A DNA stretch of 64,000 bases from assembly GCA_002422425.1 (NCBI GenBank), contig DIVG01000006.1, forward strand, positions 81,857 to 145,856, written 5' to 3'. The stretch comes from Akkermansiaceae bacterium UBA6138 (GTDB lineage: Bacteria; Verrucomicrobiota; Verrucomicrobiia; Verrucomicrobiales; DEV007). The notes under the pieces were generated by a model. The model worked only from the letters and a program-made list of their open reading frames with translations, searched no databases and was not told the DNA's origin. The position numbers and the translations under genes are program-made. Positions 8,838-18,070 of this stretch are shown piece after piece; position 1 is the stretch's first letter, and each line of letters opens with the position of its first letter.

Positions 8838-9575
8838 TTAGGCGAGGGCGGGGGGTGCGTAAGCGAAACGCTCCATTTCGTAAGCATAAAGGCCGGCTAC
8901 GATTTCGAGGCTTCTCCGGGAATAGATTTCGGAAAGGGTTACGTTTTTGTCACGAATTCCCGTCTTGAAACTGGGAAGACGGGACGGATCGAACTCTACC
9001 CCGATTTTTTTACAGATCCTGCCCATGTCGTCCCTCAGACTTTCGTAACGGATGACCTCATCGAGACAAAAACTGTCTCCGATCATGTATTTGTCCCGGT
9101 CGAGAACCATCGCGCCGCTCTTGAGCCAGTGCTCAAACTCCTCCCTAACCGAATCAAACTTCGGTTCAGAAAGAAAAAAGCCTTTGATCCGACGGATCCG
9201 GGACTGGTGATCACCCTTTGTTCGGGAGATCTCGCGAGATCGGCGATAGTGATAAAACGCCGAAACAGCTTTTTCAAAGGGATCCCGCACGACGCAGAAT
9301 TTAAAATAGCTGTTCCAGATCTCGTCACCAATCTGCGCCTTGATCCGATTCGCCGCCATATGATTAAACCACCTCGTGCCCTTCGGCCGCTTCTCTCCCC
9401 GGAAGCCGATGATACCCGTCTCTGAAATGTGCTCATCGCGCGTGTGCTCGAGTTTCCAGTCTCCCTCCGGAAGACAAAATGGTTCAAAGTAGGATTCCAC
9501 CGAAGTGCCCGCTGTTTTGGCAGTCTTGGTATAGATAAATTTTTTTCGATGACTTACTAACATGATGTCCGGCAT
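8838..9575 (-). CDS. Sulfotransferase, family 2 type
   Basis: 245 residues. The 5'-PSB loop is seen as FIYTKTAKTAGTSVE (residues ~13-27), and the 3'-phosphate motif as FCVVRDPFEKAVSAFYHYRR (~95-115). These are the two PAPS-binding signatures of the Sulfotransfer_2 (carbohydrate sulfotransferase) family. The histidine-containing FNHMAANRIK between them is typical. The protein would move sulfate from PAPS to a sugar hydroxyl before export. No PAPS synthesis genes are in the window. With its neighbour at 7931-8824 it predicts a sulfated polysaccharide. Confidence 0.85.
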   Translation of the reverse strand: MPDIMLVSHRKKFIYTKTAKTAGTSVESYFEPFCLPEGDWKLEHTRDEHISETGIIGFRGEKRPKGTRWFNHMAANRIKAQIGDEIWNSYFKFCVVRDPFEKAVSAFYHYRRSREISRTKGDHQSRIRRIKGFFLSEPKFDSVREEFEHWLKSGAMVLDRDKYMIGDSFCLDEVIRYESLRDDMGRICKKIGVEFDPSRLPSFKTGIRDKNVTLSEIYSRRSLEIVAGLYAYEMERFAYAPPALA

Positions 9576-9593
9576 ATAAAGTCCGCATCTCCC

Positions 9594-10484
9594 TTATCGT
9601 ATCCAACATACCCGCCGGGAGATCACCATCCTGAACCGGCCTGACTTCGTTTTTCTCCAGAGGACTACCACAACGCGCAGGGAGGAGGCATTCCGTAGAG
9701 AAAAGCGGATAACACTTTTAACAACGGGAATCCTGCGGATAAGTCGCATCGCCGGGGAAATAAAAAAGAGCAATTTTCTGATCCTCCTTTCCCTTTCGCT
9801 GAATCCGGCGAGAACTTTTTCCACTTCCGCCTCGTAGGAATCACGCTCGACGATGGAGCGATTTGTCTTGTGGTGAGAAAAAGCTGCGAGGGGCAGATCA
9901 AGACGGACAAGGCAGGTCTCGCGGGCGAAACGGATCCAGAGCTCGTAATCCCCGGCAAGCCGATAGCGGAGATCAAGCCCTCCTGCCCGTTCCCAGAGGG
10001 AGCGTCTCCAGAACATACCCTCCTGCTGAAGACAGCCGGAAGCTCCCCCGCAGCAAAGTCCGTAACGAATTTCAGGATTCGAGACAACCACTTCGTGGGG
10101 GCCCTGTCGCCGAAGGGCGAGCCCCTCCGCGACGCAGGGCCGCCCCGTGATCCATGCGACAGCCGGACAGGCTTCAAAGACGCTGACGGCGTTCCCGACC
10201 GCTCCCGGCATGAAAAAATCTCCGCCATTGATCCAGCAGAGTATCTCACCGGTTGCCCGGGCCATCCCCTTGTTAATGGCATCATACTGCCCCCCGTCCG
10301 GCTCGCTGACAAAAAGGGTAACAAGGTCCCCGAAGGAAGAGACGACTTCGGCGGTATTGTCGTCGCTGCTCCCGTCGATCACGAGGACCTCAATATCGGC
10401 GTGTCCGCACAGCCTGATGGACTGCAGAGTAATCCCGAGAAGTTTCGCACAATTATAGACGGGGATAACAATTGAAACTCTCAT
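9594..10484 (-). CDS. Glycosyltransferase family 2
   Basis: 296 residues with a textbook GT2 N-terminus: MRVSIVIPVYNCAKLL, LVIDGSSDDNT (~33-43), SEPDGGQYDAINKGM (~58-72) and WINGGDFF (~84-91, DXD equivalent). The EPDxGxYDAxNKG motif is characteristic of WcaA/PGA-type GT2 proteins from polysaccharide clusters. The C-terminal ~40 residues are basic. The start ATG overlaps the stop of the upstream glycosyltransferase (ATGA). Confidence 0.9.
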   Translation of the reverse strand: MRVSIVIPVYNCAKLLGITLQSIRLCGHADIEVLVIDGSSDDNTAEVVSSFGDLVTLFVSEPDGGQYDAINKGMARATGEILCWINGGDFFMPGAVGNAVSVFEACPAVAWITGRPCVAEGLALRRQGPHEVVVSNPEIRYGLCCGGASGCLQQEGMFWRRSLWERAGGLDLRYRLAGDYELWIRFARETCLVRLDLPLAAFSHHKTNRSIVERDSYEAEVEKVLAGFSERERRIRKLLFFISPAMRLIRRIPVVKSVIRFSLRNASSLRVVVVLWRKTKSGRFRMVISRRVCWIR

Positions 10485-11434
10485 GACCTGACGAAAAAAC
10501 GGGAAATCAATCTTCGGGTCTGCCTGAGGAACTTCCTTGTTGCAGACCGTCGGCGTCTTTTTAGGACTCTCGAAAGGGTGACCTGGTCTTTGAGCATCGC
10601 CTTGAACAATTCGGTGACTTCCATGCCGACACCTTTCTCATCAAGAGCCGCCACGAGATGTTCTGCCGATTCGATCCATGCGTCGGTATATAACAACGAC
10701 ACCTTCTTTTTCCGCGGCGCAGGGCCGCCCGCGGGCTTTTCGTGAACAACAAACCGGCCCGACCTCCTGCGGCAGAACACCGCACTCACCTTGTCCGCGT
10801 GCCTCAACCCCCACAGAGCATCTCCACTGGACCCGACCGACGACGGAAAAGGATATTTTTTCAGACATGAGGCGCTGTATAAGTTGCTCGCCGAACTGCC
10901 GAGCCAACTTTGTTTCCGACGGTCAACCCGGCAGCAGGCCAGTGAAAAGGCCAGCAAATCCAATCCTGACATCTCAATAACGTCTTCGTCTTTTCTCCGC
11001 TCAAAAAGCTCAACAATCGGCCACGGCGGGTCTTCAATCCGCACTCCGCCCGTGTTCACGAATCGTGGAATGCCCATAACAACATCCGCCCCGGTTTTTC
11101 CGGCCACCTCTTCGAGGTAACCCAGCTCCGCCGAACCGAGCAGATCCCCTGCTGTGGAAAGATGGATCCATCGGCCGCGGCATTCTTTGATACCGGCATT
11201 CCACGACTCATAAAGACCGCGGGGACGCTGAATAACCTGAAACGGCAGACCCGCGAGCACCGTCTTGAGAAAATCGACTGTGCCGTCGTCGGAATAACTA
11301 TCGACAATGACAATCTCCCCGACGCTGGAACAAAGGTCCCTTATTTCATCGGCGTGAGATTCAATCAGGTAACGACAGTTTAATGTCGGCATGACAATAG
11401 AAATCCCGGGGAAGAACTGTTTTTCCTCACTCAT
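10481..11434 (-). CDS. Glycosyltransferase family 2
   Basis: 317 residues. GT2 motifs: ISIVMPTLNCRYLIESHADE, VIVDSYSDDGT (~41-51), RPRGLYESWNAGIKE (~73-87) and STAGDLLG, with the DXD position degenerate (TAGD). The C-terminus is strongly basic (RRRRSATRKFLRQTRR), which may help membrane association. It is the paralogue of the next gene, which it overlaps by four bases. Acceptor and donor are unknown. Confidence 0.88.
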   Translation of the reverse strand: MSEEKQFFPGISIVMPTLNCRYLIESHADEIRDLCSSVGEIVIVDSYSDDGTVDFLKTVLAGLPFQVIQRPRGLYESWNAGIKECRGRWIHLSTAGDLLGSAELGYLEEVAGKTGADVVMGIPRFVNTGGVRIEDPPWPIVELFERRKDEDVIEMSGLDLLAFSLACCRVDRRKQSWLGSSASNLYSASCLKKYPFPSSVGSSGDALWGLRHADKVSAVFCRRRSGRFVVHEKPAGGPAPRKKKVSLLYTDAWIESAEHLVAALDEKGVGMEVTELFKAMLKDQVTLSRVLKRRRRSATRKFLRQTRRLISRFFVRS

Positions 11435-11547
11435 TCAAGTCTTGCGCGATTCGCTCCGGTGCCTCCGGCCCGGCGGAGAGGGCCCGGCTGGTGGAACATT
11501 CAACCACCCGCGCCCGGACCGGATCAAAGAGTGTATCAGGAAAGTAT

Positions 11548-12621
11548 TCACGAAAGGTTCAAATTCCTTTTCCCGGGATCACCGGTGAAACTTCTGGCGA
11601 GGATCATGAGAGACTCCTTTTGTCCCAATACCACCGCCCACTTTACCATGGCCACTTTTCCCTGGGAGGTGATAATCCGAAGACCGAAGACGAACACAAC
11701 GATCCAGATCAATTTTGATTCGTCAATTGCCCCTTCCGCGGAGATAAGGAAAAAAACCAGCGCCATGATGACCGCCGTGGCCGCGTTCGTCGTCGCTGCA
11801 ATCCTCGTCGGCGTCACCTCCCCGGATTCGTGATCGCGGGACTGAATTTTGTCGAATTCATTATCGGCATATTTTTCGATCAGAACGTTTTTGTCATCTC
11901 CCGCCACGGCAATCGCTGCAAGTTCTTTTCTCACTTGCGCACGTGCCGCAACAAGTGGCATTTCACTATTTTCGGCGGGCCTCCGGACTCTCATTCGCAG
12001 AATGAGAAAAGCGGTCAATCCACTGAAAAAGAGAATTCCTCCCACCACAGGGCTGAACCATAAAAGAATGCCCAGAAGAACCGCTATGATCAAGGTCGAG
12101 GAGAGCAGCTCGAACATAGCGGAGAGGCCCGACGTCGCGGAGCGAATAAAGTCTGTCTCTTCCCTCAAAAGCTTTCTCACCTTTTCACCCTTCTCTCCGG
12201 GAGGTAGCTTGGCGCAATCCGCCATAATCATGCCGTAGGCGCGGCGGGCAATTCCGGTGAACTCAATTTTAAGGCCCCGCTTCACCCTGCCAGAACAAAA
12301 CTGAATGAGAGCCGCGACCATAAAAGCGGCGAAGATCATCAGGGAAAGCCAGACCCGTAAATCGAGAGCCATTGACTGCATGACAGCATGACTGAGCGCT
12401 TTCATGGTGATCCCGAGGGACCCCAGCCTCGCAATCTGATCGAGAGCCGGGAGGATAAGCCCTGTCACAATCATCACCTTTCTCCGAAATGTCAGGCAAG
12501 ACCAGAGTCCCTTTCCTCCCTTTAGCCAGATCGGGGATGGAATTAGGCGAAACGATTTCCGAAGAATTGTCGAATTGGGGATTCGCGGGTTCTTCCAGGC
12601 ACTGTTTTTTCGCTCAATCAT
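11548..12621 (-). CDS. ABC exporter-like transmembrane domain protein lacking an ATPase domain
   Basis: 357 residues from ATG 12621, which has GAGAGGG six bases upstream; the longer frame to 12669 overlaps gmd. Hydrophobic segments occur near 50-75, 90-115, 165-190, 190-210, 275-295 and 300-320, as in a type-I ABC exporter membrane domain (MsbA/PglK type). The protein ends (GDPGKRNLNLS) exactly where the nucleotide-binding domain would begin: no Walker A, LSGGQ or Walker B follows in any frame before the next gene. It could be a genuine half-protein needing a separate ATPase, or a decayed flippase. It is the only flippase candidate in the cluster. Family assignment rests on overall pattern, so it is moderate. 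Confidence 0.55.
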   Translation of the reverse strand: MIERKNSAWKNPRIPNSTILRKSFRLIPSPIWLKGGKGLWSCLTFRRKVMIVTGLILPALDQIARLGSLGITMKALSHAVMQSMALDLRVWLSLMIFAAFMVAALIQFCSGRVKRGLKIEFTGIARRAYGMIMADCAKLPPGEKGEKVRKLLREETDFIRSATSGLSAMFELLSSTLIIAVLLGILLWFSPVVGGILFFSGLTAFLILRMRVRRPAENSEMPLVAARAQVRKELAAIAVAGDDKNVLIEKYADNEFDKIQSRDHESGEVTPTRIAATTNAATAVIMALVFFLISAEGAIDESKLIWIVVFVFGLRIITSQGKVAMVKWAVVLGQKESLMILARSFTGDPGKRNLNLS

Positions 12622-12665
12622 CAAACCCTCTCTGCCTCCGTCATTCGTGCCTGCTCTGCCTGCGT

Positions 12666-13718
12666 TCAATTTCCGAGTTCCTTCCTCGCAAGCTCCCGGT
12701 CGGCTTTCGCCATGATCCGGACGAGTTCTTTAAAGGTGACCCGCGCCTTCCAACCAAGGAGGCGCTCCGCCTTGGCGGGATTACCGAGAAGCTGCTCGAC
12801 CTCGGCGGGACGGAAATAGTCTGGTGAAACTTCAATGAGGACACGTCCGGTCACTTCACAAATGCCTTTTTCCTGAACCCCCTCCCCTTCGAACCGCAAC
12901 CTGATACCGACAGCGTCAAAAGCGTGCTCGCAAAACTCACGGACCGAATGCATTTCGCCGGTGGCGCAAACATAATCATCGGGGGTGTCCTGCTGAAGGA
13001 TACGCCACATCATCTCCGTGTACTCGGGGGCATAACCCCAATCCCTCTGCGCATCAAGATTCCCGAGGACAAGGGGCCTCTTCTCTCCCTCGGCAATGCG
13101 CCCGGCTGCCCGGGTAATTTTACGGGTAACGAAAGTCTCACCCCGGCGGGGCGACTCGTGATTGAAGAGGATGCCGTTTGAGGCATGGATACCGAAGGAT
13201 TCGCGGTAGTTCACCACGATCCAGTAGCCGTAGAGTTTGGCAACTCCGTAAGGGGAGCGAGGGTAGAATGGAGTGGTCTCGGACTGCGGGACCTCCTGAA
13301 CGAGTCCGTAGAGCTCACTGGTTGAGGCCTGATAGAAACGCGTCTGCTTCTCAAGTCCTACTTCCTTGAGGGCATCGAGAAAACGAAGCGTTCCAACAGC
13401 ATCAACCTCGGCCGTATACTCCGGGACCTCGAATGAAACCTTCACATGACTCTGGGCTCCGAGGTTGTAGATCTCGCCGGGACCAATGCGCTCAAGGAGG
13501 CGGTTAAGGTTCGACGAATCCGTAAGGTCTCCGTAATGAAGGTAAAAACGCTTTTCCTCGCGGAGCCTTTCGTCGTTGTAAAGGTGGTCGATCCGCCCCG
13601 TGTTGAAAGAGCTGCTGCGGCGAATCATCCCGTGAACTTCATACCCCTTCTCCAGAAGCTGTTCGGCGAGATAGGAACCGTCCTGTCCGGTAATGCCGGT
13701 GATGAGGGCCTTTTTCAT
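12666..13718 (-). CDS. gmd: GDP-mannose 4,6-dehydratase
   Basis: 350 residues, the normal length. The start MKKALITGITGQDGSYLAEQ carries the NAD(P)-binding TGxxGxxG, and HGMIRRSSSFNTGRIDHLY is the family-specific block after it. The active-site region YGVAKLYGYWIVVNYRE and FNHESPRRGETFVTRKIT are diagnostic. It makes GDP-4-keto-6-deoxy-mannose, the precursor of GDP-L-fucose, GDP-colitose, GDP-perosamine and GDP-rhamnose. The next upstream gene is fcl, so L-fucose is the expected product. Confidence 0.97.
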   Translation of the reverse strand: MKKALITGITGQDGSYLAEQLLEKGYEVHGMIRRSSSFNTGRIDHLYNDERLREEKRFYLHYGDLTDSSNLNRLLERIGPGEIYNLGAQSHVKVSFEVPEYTAEVDAVGTLRFLDALKEVGLEKQTRFYQASTSELYGLVQEVPQSETTPFYPRSPYGVAKLYGYWIVVNYRESFGIHASNGILFNHESPRRGETFVTRKITRAAGRIAEGEKRPLVLGNLDAQRDWGYAPEYTEMMWRILQQDTPDDYVCATGEMHSVREFCEHAFDAVGIRLRFEGEGVQEKGICEVTGRVLIEVSPDYFRPAEVEQLLGNPAKAERLLGWKARVTFKELVRIMAKADRELARKELGN

Positions 13719-13766
13719 GAGCGGAATATTCGGAGTAACGGGCGTCTCCCATCAAGCAGAGGCAAA

Positions 13767-14723
13767 TCAAAGAGAAAGGCTTTCGGAGGAACCGTGAATG
13801 AGGAAATCAGCATACGCCACTTTAAGCCCTTCCTCCAACCCGATTTTCGGCTTCCATCCAAGAGATGCGATAAGAGAGGAATCCATCAATTTGCGCGGGG
13901 TGCCGTCCGGTTTGCCGGCGTCGGTAAGGATTTTCCCTCCGTAGCCAACCGTCGCCGCGATCAGCTCGGCGAGCCGACGAATCGTGACATCCGAACCGGC
14001 TCCGATATTCACAAGGGAAGGAGGATCGTCGAGAGCGAGAAGATGAAGGCAGGCCGAGGCAAGGTCATCGGCGAAAAGAAATTCGCGCCGAGGGGTGCCG
14101 GAGCCCCAGACGGTTACGGATTCGGCGCGGGCCAGCTCGGCCTCGTGAAATCGCCGCAGAAGGGCCGGAATCACGTGCGAATTCTCGGGATGGTAGTTGT
14201 CCCCCCGCCCGTAGAGGTTGCAGGGCATTGCGGAGTGAAAAAGCACCCCGTATTGGCGGCGGTAATACTCACAAAGCTTGAGCCCCGCAATCTTGGCGAT
14301 GGCGTAGGCCTCATTAGTCGGCTCAAGCGCGCCCGTGAGCAGGGAATCTTCACGAATTGGCTGCCTGGCGAACTTAGGATAGATGCAGGAGCTTCCAAGA
14401 AAGAGCACCCGTCCCACCCCATTCTCATGAGCTGCCCGCACGAGGTTCGCCGCAATCATGAGATTGTCGTAGAGGAAATCCACCGGGTAGGTGTCGTTTG
14501 CATGGATCCCGCCCACTTTCGCGGCGGCAATGACCATCATATCGGGTCGATGCTCGGCGACAAATTCCATCGTGGCTCGCTGATTCCGGAGATCGAGCTC
14601 GTCGCTGGTGGCGGATACGAGATTTTCGCACCCAGCCTGGAGGAGGGCGCGAGTGAGGGCGCTGCCAACCATACCGCGATGGCCGGCGATGTAATACTTT
14701 TTGTCCGAATCGAGGGATATCAT
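13767..14723 (-). CDS. fcl: GDP-L-fucose synthase
   Basis: 318 residues. Visible motifs: YIAGHRGMVGSALTRAL, IAAAKVGGIHANDTYP, the catalytic Ser region LGSSCIYPK, and NEAYAIAKIAGLK with the YxxxK pair. The protein does the 3,5-epimerisation and 4-reduction of GDP-4-keto-6-deoxy-mannose to GDP-L-fucose using NADPH. Together with gmd (48 bases downstream) it forms the complete two-step GDP-fucose pathway. Confidence 0.97.
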   Translation of the reverse strand: MISLDSDKKYYIAGHRGMVGSALTRALLQAGCENLVSATSDELDLRNQRATMEFVAEHRPDMMVIAAAKVGGIHANDTYPVDFLYDNLMIAANLVRAAHENGVGRVLFLGSSCIYPKFARQPIREDSLLTGALEPTNEAYAIAKIAGLKLCEYYRRQYGVLFHSAMPCNLYGRGDNYHPENSHVIPALLRRFHEAELARAESVTVWGSGTPRREFLFADDLASACLHLLALDDPPSLVNIGAGSDVTIRRLAELIAATVGYGGKILTDAGKPDGTPRKLMDSSLIASLGWKPKIGLEEGLKVAYADFLIHGSSESLSL

Positions 14724-14817
14724 GAAAAATACTGAATCCTAAGCTTGCGCCAGCCCGAGGTTCTGCAGGATCTCACCATCACCGCGCGGCGAGGCACCCC
14801 TGGCCGGACGCCCCCCC

Positions 14818-15903
14818 TCAAAGAATCGCAGCGGCCACTTTGTCCTGGTCTTCGGAGCTGACGTAGGGACTCATCGGAAGACTGAGGCCGGTGGCGGCAA
14901 CCCGCTCCGTCACCGGGAAAGCACCGGGTCGATAACCCAGCCCAGCAAAAGCCGGCTGAAGGTGAAGCGGGACGGAATAGTAAGGAACGGAGGGGACACC
15001 CGCAGCCCCCATCTTTTGCTGAAGCGCGTCACGATCTTCAGAGAGAACCGTGTATTGGGCATAAACCGAGGTATTCCCCTCGGCAATAAAGGGCAGCTGC
15101 AACCCGGCCCCCGCGAGGCGTGAGTTGTAACCTGCCGCCACAGCCTGACGCATCGCGATCTCCTCCTCGAAAAGATCCATCTTGGCGAGGACAATAGCCG
15201 CCTGGATCGTATCAAGACGACCGTTCATTCCGATGATGGGATGGTAGTGCTTGCGCGCCTGCCCGTGGAGCCTGATCCAGCGCATCCGCTCGGCCAGCTC
15301 GTCGTCATCGGTGAAGAGGGCTCCTCCGTCTCCATAGCCCCCCAGCGGCTTCGATGGAAAGAACGACGTGCTACCGATGAGGGAAAGCGCTCCGGACCAG
15401 CGTCCCCGATGGGTCGCTCCGAAGCTTTGCGCGGCGTCCTCGATCACCGGGATGCCTCCGGCCTCTGCCGCGAGGCGATTAATCTCGGTCATGTTGCTGG
15501 TCTGTCCGTAGATCCCGACCGGCATGATGGCCTTCGTCTTTTCCGTAATCGCCGCTGCAACCCGGGACGGATCCATGTTCCAGGTATCGGGCTCGATATC
15601 CACAAAAACCGTTTCCGCCCCGACGAGCGCGATGACTTCCGCCGTCGAGATCCAGGTGTAGGGAACGGTGATCACTTCATCCCCAGGTCCGATCCCGAGG
15701 GCCATGAGGGCGATCATCAGGGAATCCGTCCCCGACGACACACCAATGGCATGGCGGCAGCCGAGAAATTCGCAAAGGCGCGCTTCAAGCTCGCCGACCT
15801 CGGGACCCATGATATACTGCCCATGGTCCAGCACTGCAGTGATCCGACGGTCAATTTGGTCACGAATGCGTTTCTGCTGACTCTTCAGGTCGATGAAATC
15901 CAT
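14818..15903 (-). CDS. DegT/DnrJ/EryC1/StrS sugar aminotransferase (WbpE-like)
   Basis: 361 residues, PLP-dependent fold type I. Key places: VSSGTDSLMIAL (~53-64), PYTWISTAEVIALVGAETVFVDI (~80-103), IEDAAQSFGA with the PLP-contacting Asp (~156-165), the Schiff-base lysine in FFPSKPLGGYGDGGA (~183-197), and the GMNGRLDTIQAAI block (~224-236). The N-terminus MDFIDLKSQQKRIRDQID is very like WbpE/WlbC, which aminate a 3-keto sugar in di-N-acetylated uronic acid synthesis, but other nucleotide-keto sugars are possible. It is the first gene of the cluster in transcription order. Confidence 0.9.
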   Translation of the reverse strand: MDFIDLKSQQKRIRDQIDRRITAVLDHGQYIMGPEVGELEARLCEFLGCRHAIGVSSGTDSLMIALMALGIGPGDEVITVPYTWISTAEVIALVGAETVFVDIEPDTWNMDPSRVAAAITEKTKAIMPVGIYGQTSNMTEINRLAAEAGGIPVIEDAAQSFGATHRGRWSGALSLIGSTSFFPSKPLGGYGDGGALFTDDDELAERMRWIRLHGQARKHYHPIIGMNGRLDTIQAAIVLAKMDLFEEEIAMRQAVAAGYNSRLAGAGLQLPFIAEGNTSVYAQYTVLSEDRDALQQKMGAAGVPSVPYYSVPLHLQPAFAGLGYRPGAFPVTERVAATGLSLPMSPYVSSEDQDKVAAAIL

Positions 15904-16040
15904 GGAAAATTGGAGGGTTGGGAAAGGCCCGATTCAGCGGCAAGTCTACGCCGGACCGCCTGCTCCGCCACTGATTTTCCGGGCGGAAGAGCACGATCAC
16001 CACCGCCGCCGTTCCTCACCCTTCCCGGGAACAGGCTCAC

Positions 16041-16625
16041 TCACTGCCCCTGCCAGTTGGTGATGTATTTCGCCGCCTCTTTCTCATTATCCGGATCCGC
16101 ATCGGTGATGGACCAGATGTCGTAGGTCGGATTATAGGTCTCGCGCTTTTCGTTGGGACCGAGATTAGGAACCTGGGCAAGGTAGCGAATGGGATTGCTG
16201 TAGGAATCGATCACCATGTAACGCCCGCCGATCGACATTGAGCGGGGTTCGCGAGCCTCGCGCTGGGAGACGTAATCGATCTTCGGCACATAGACTTTCT
16301 CGTTCTGAGCGAAATCCACTTCGCCGTTGAGATCCCAGTCACCGGAGAGGTGTTTGTAGAGCACCGCCGCCCCTTCGATTCCAGCCTTGTCACGGTCGCC
16401 GGTGGGCTCGTTGAGCGGATAGCAGCCGTGGTCGATCTGGTACTTGGAGAGACCGCTTTCCAGTTCGGCGATAAAAGTCTCCACTTTCCCCCGGTTTATC
16501 CGGCTCTGGATGCCGGGGAGGGAGGCAATGAGGAGTCCGGCGAGGACAACCATGATCCCCACGACGACCATCAGCTCAATCATGCTGAAACCGGCGGTCC
16601 GACGGAAGACTGGATATAATTTCAT
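16041..16625 (-). CDS. Type II secretion / type IV pilin-like pseudopilin (GspG-like)
   Basis: 194 residues. A short basic leader (MKLYPVFRRTAG) is followed by the prepilin peptidase site G|FSMIEL with Glu at +5, then the hydrophobic helix VVVGIMVVLAGLLIASLP. The rest has the GspG-type core: pairing of a helix with a region on dates, positions and numbers (YKHLSGDWDLNGEVDF, YMVIDSYSNPIRYL, YDIWSITDADPD). The C-terminal WSxxxD pattern is common in GspG-like pseudopilins of this group. It is the last gene after the ATPases and GspF, consistent with one secretion or pilus machine. No prepilin peptidase lies nearby. Confidence 0.85.
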   Translation of the reverse strand: MKLYPVFRRTAGFSMIELMVVVGIMVVLAGLLIASLPGIQSRINRGKVETFIAELESGLSKYQIDHGCYPLNEPTGDRDKAGIEGAAVLYKHLSGDWDLNGEVDFAQNEKVYVPKIDYVSQREAREPRSMSIGGRYMVIDSYSNPIRYLAQVPNLGPNEKRETYNPTYDIWSITDADPDNEKEAAKYITNWQGQ

Positions 16626-16710
16626 GGGTATTTTCTAGCAAAGAGGGGGGCAAGTTGTCAATACAATGTAAACATCGAATCTCACCAGTGCCCCGATCCG
16701 ATCGATTTGG

Positions 16711-17979
16711 TTAGCCAGCCTGGTTGTTCATTTCGGTGATAATCGTGATCATCGGCATGAAGAGGGCGATAACGATTGTTCCGACGATGGCGGCAAGGAA
16801 AACGATCATGATGGGCTCGATCATTGAGGTCATCGCGTCGACCGCATTGTCGACCTCGTCATCGTAGACGTCGGCAATCTTCAGCAGCATATCGGGGAGC
16901 TGGCCGGTCTCTTCACCGACATCGACCATGCTGATCACCATCGGCGGGAAGATGCGGCTCGCCTCAAGCGGGGCGACGACGGACTCACCCTCGCGAACAG
17001 CCTCGTGCACTTTGTCGATCGCGTTGGCAATGACGACGTTGCCGGCAGTATCCCGGGTGATGTTGAGCGCCTGAAGAATGGGGACCCCGCTCGTCACAAG
17101 CGTCCCGAGCGTCCTCGTGAAGCGGGAAATCCCCCCTTTGAGCTGCACCGGCCCAAAGACGGGCATGAAGAGCTTCATCCGGTCGATGGCAACACGACCG
17201 ACCTTCGTCATCGCAAAAACTTTCCACCCGGCGTAAAGGACTCCGAGAGCGACGGCAATAATCAGCCACGAATCCTGGACAAACCGACTGATTCCGATAA
17301 CAAACTGAGTGATCCCGGGAAGAGGCTTGTCACCGAGCATCTCGGCGAAAATTTTCTCAAACCGGGGGACGATTACCGCCATCAGAAAGATAAGAATCGC
17401 CACCGCAATGACAATGACAATGATGGGGTAAACCATCGCCGCGACAATCCGATTTTTCAGCTTCTGAGCCTTCTCCTGATACTCAGCGAGGCGGACAAGG
17501 ACGAGCTCCAGCACCCCGCCAAGCTCCCCGGCCTTGACCATATTGACGTAAAGTTTATCGAAAATTTTCGGGTGCTGACCAAGGCTCTCGGAGAAGGTCG
17601 AACCGCCCGCGACCGAATCAGCGAGATGATTGATCGTGCCGGCCATGGCGCGGTTTTTTTCCTGCTTGCCCAGTACGGAAAGACCACGCAGGAGGGGGAG
17701 ACCTGCATCCACAAGGGTGGCGAGCTGACGGGTGAAAATCATGAGGATCTTACCGTTGACGCGCCCGCCCGCAGCCGTCCCTTTCTTCGCCTTCGCGCTG
17801 GCCTTGGCCCGCTTCTTCGAAGCACTCGATACCCCTCCCTTGCCGGCCGCGACCACCTGGGTGGGATAAAGCCCGCTCTTGCGAAGCTGACCGATCGCGT
17901 CGGCTTCATCATTTGCCTTGATCGTCCCCGTCGTCTCCGACCCCTTCGCATCCAAGGCAATGTATTCAAAATTTGCCAT
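16711..17979 (-). CDS. Type II secretion system F family inner-membrane protein (GspF/PilC)
   Basis: 422 residues. The N-terminus MANFEYIALDAKGSETTGTI and QLRKSGLYPTQVV is the usual GspF/PilC opening. Two T2SSF domains follow, each with the conserved FTRQLATLVDAGLPLLRGL or FTRTLGTLVTSGVPILQAL block and a GGSTFSESL/GESVVAPLE turn, and about three transmembrane segments. A lysine/alanine-rich linker (residues ~55-70) is longer than usual. It forms the membrane platform that the GspE ATPase acts on. Confidence 0.93.
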   Translation of the reverse strand: MANFEYIALDAKGSETTGTIKANDEADAIGQLRKSGLYPTQVVAAGKGGVSSASKKRAKASAKAKKGTAAGGRVNGKILMIFTRQLATLVDAGLPLLRGLSVLGKQEKNRAMAGTINHLADSVAGGSTFSESLGQHPKIFDKLYVNMVKAGELGGVLELVLVRLAEYQEKAQKLKNRIVAAMVYPIIVIVIAVAILIFLMAVIVPRFEKIFAEMLGDKPLPGITQFVIGISRFVQDSWLIIAVALGVLYAGWKVFAMTKVGRVAIDRMKLFMPVFGPVQLKGGISRFTRTLGTLVTSGVPILQALNITRDTAGNVVIANAIDKVHEAVREGESVVAPLEASRIFPPMVISMVDVGEETGQLPDMLLKIADVYDDEVDNAVDAMTSMIEPIMIVFLAAIVGTIVIALFMPMITIITEMNNQAG

Positions 17980-18070
17980 AGTATTTTCTTATCGTGTTTT
18001 CGTTGGAAATGTTGCTGAGATTAGCTCTTCCCCGCCATCCCTGTCGATGGAAAAAACGGGACTCTTCGCC

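Noticed and set aside
13446..14735. 429-residue plus-strand frame over gmd/fcl
   Set aside because: Shadow of gmd and fcl, both with all family motifs.
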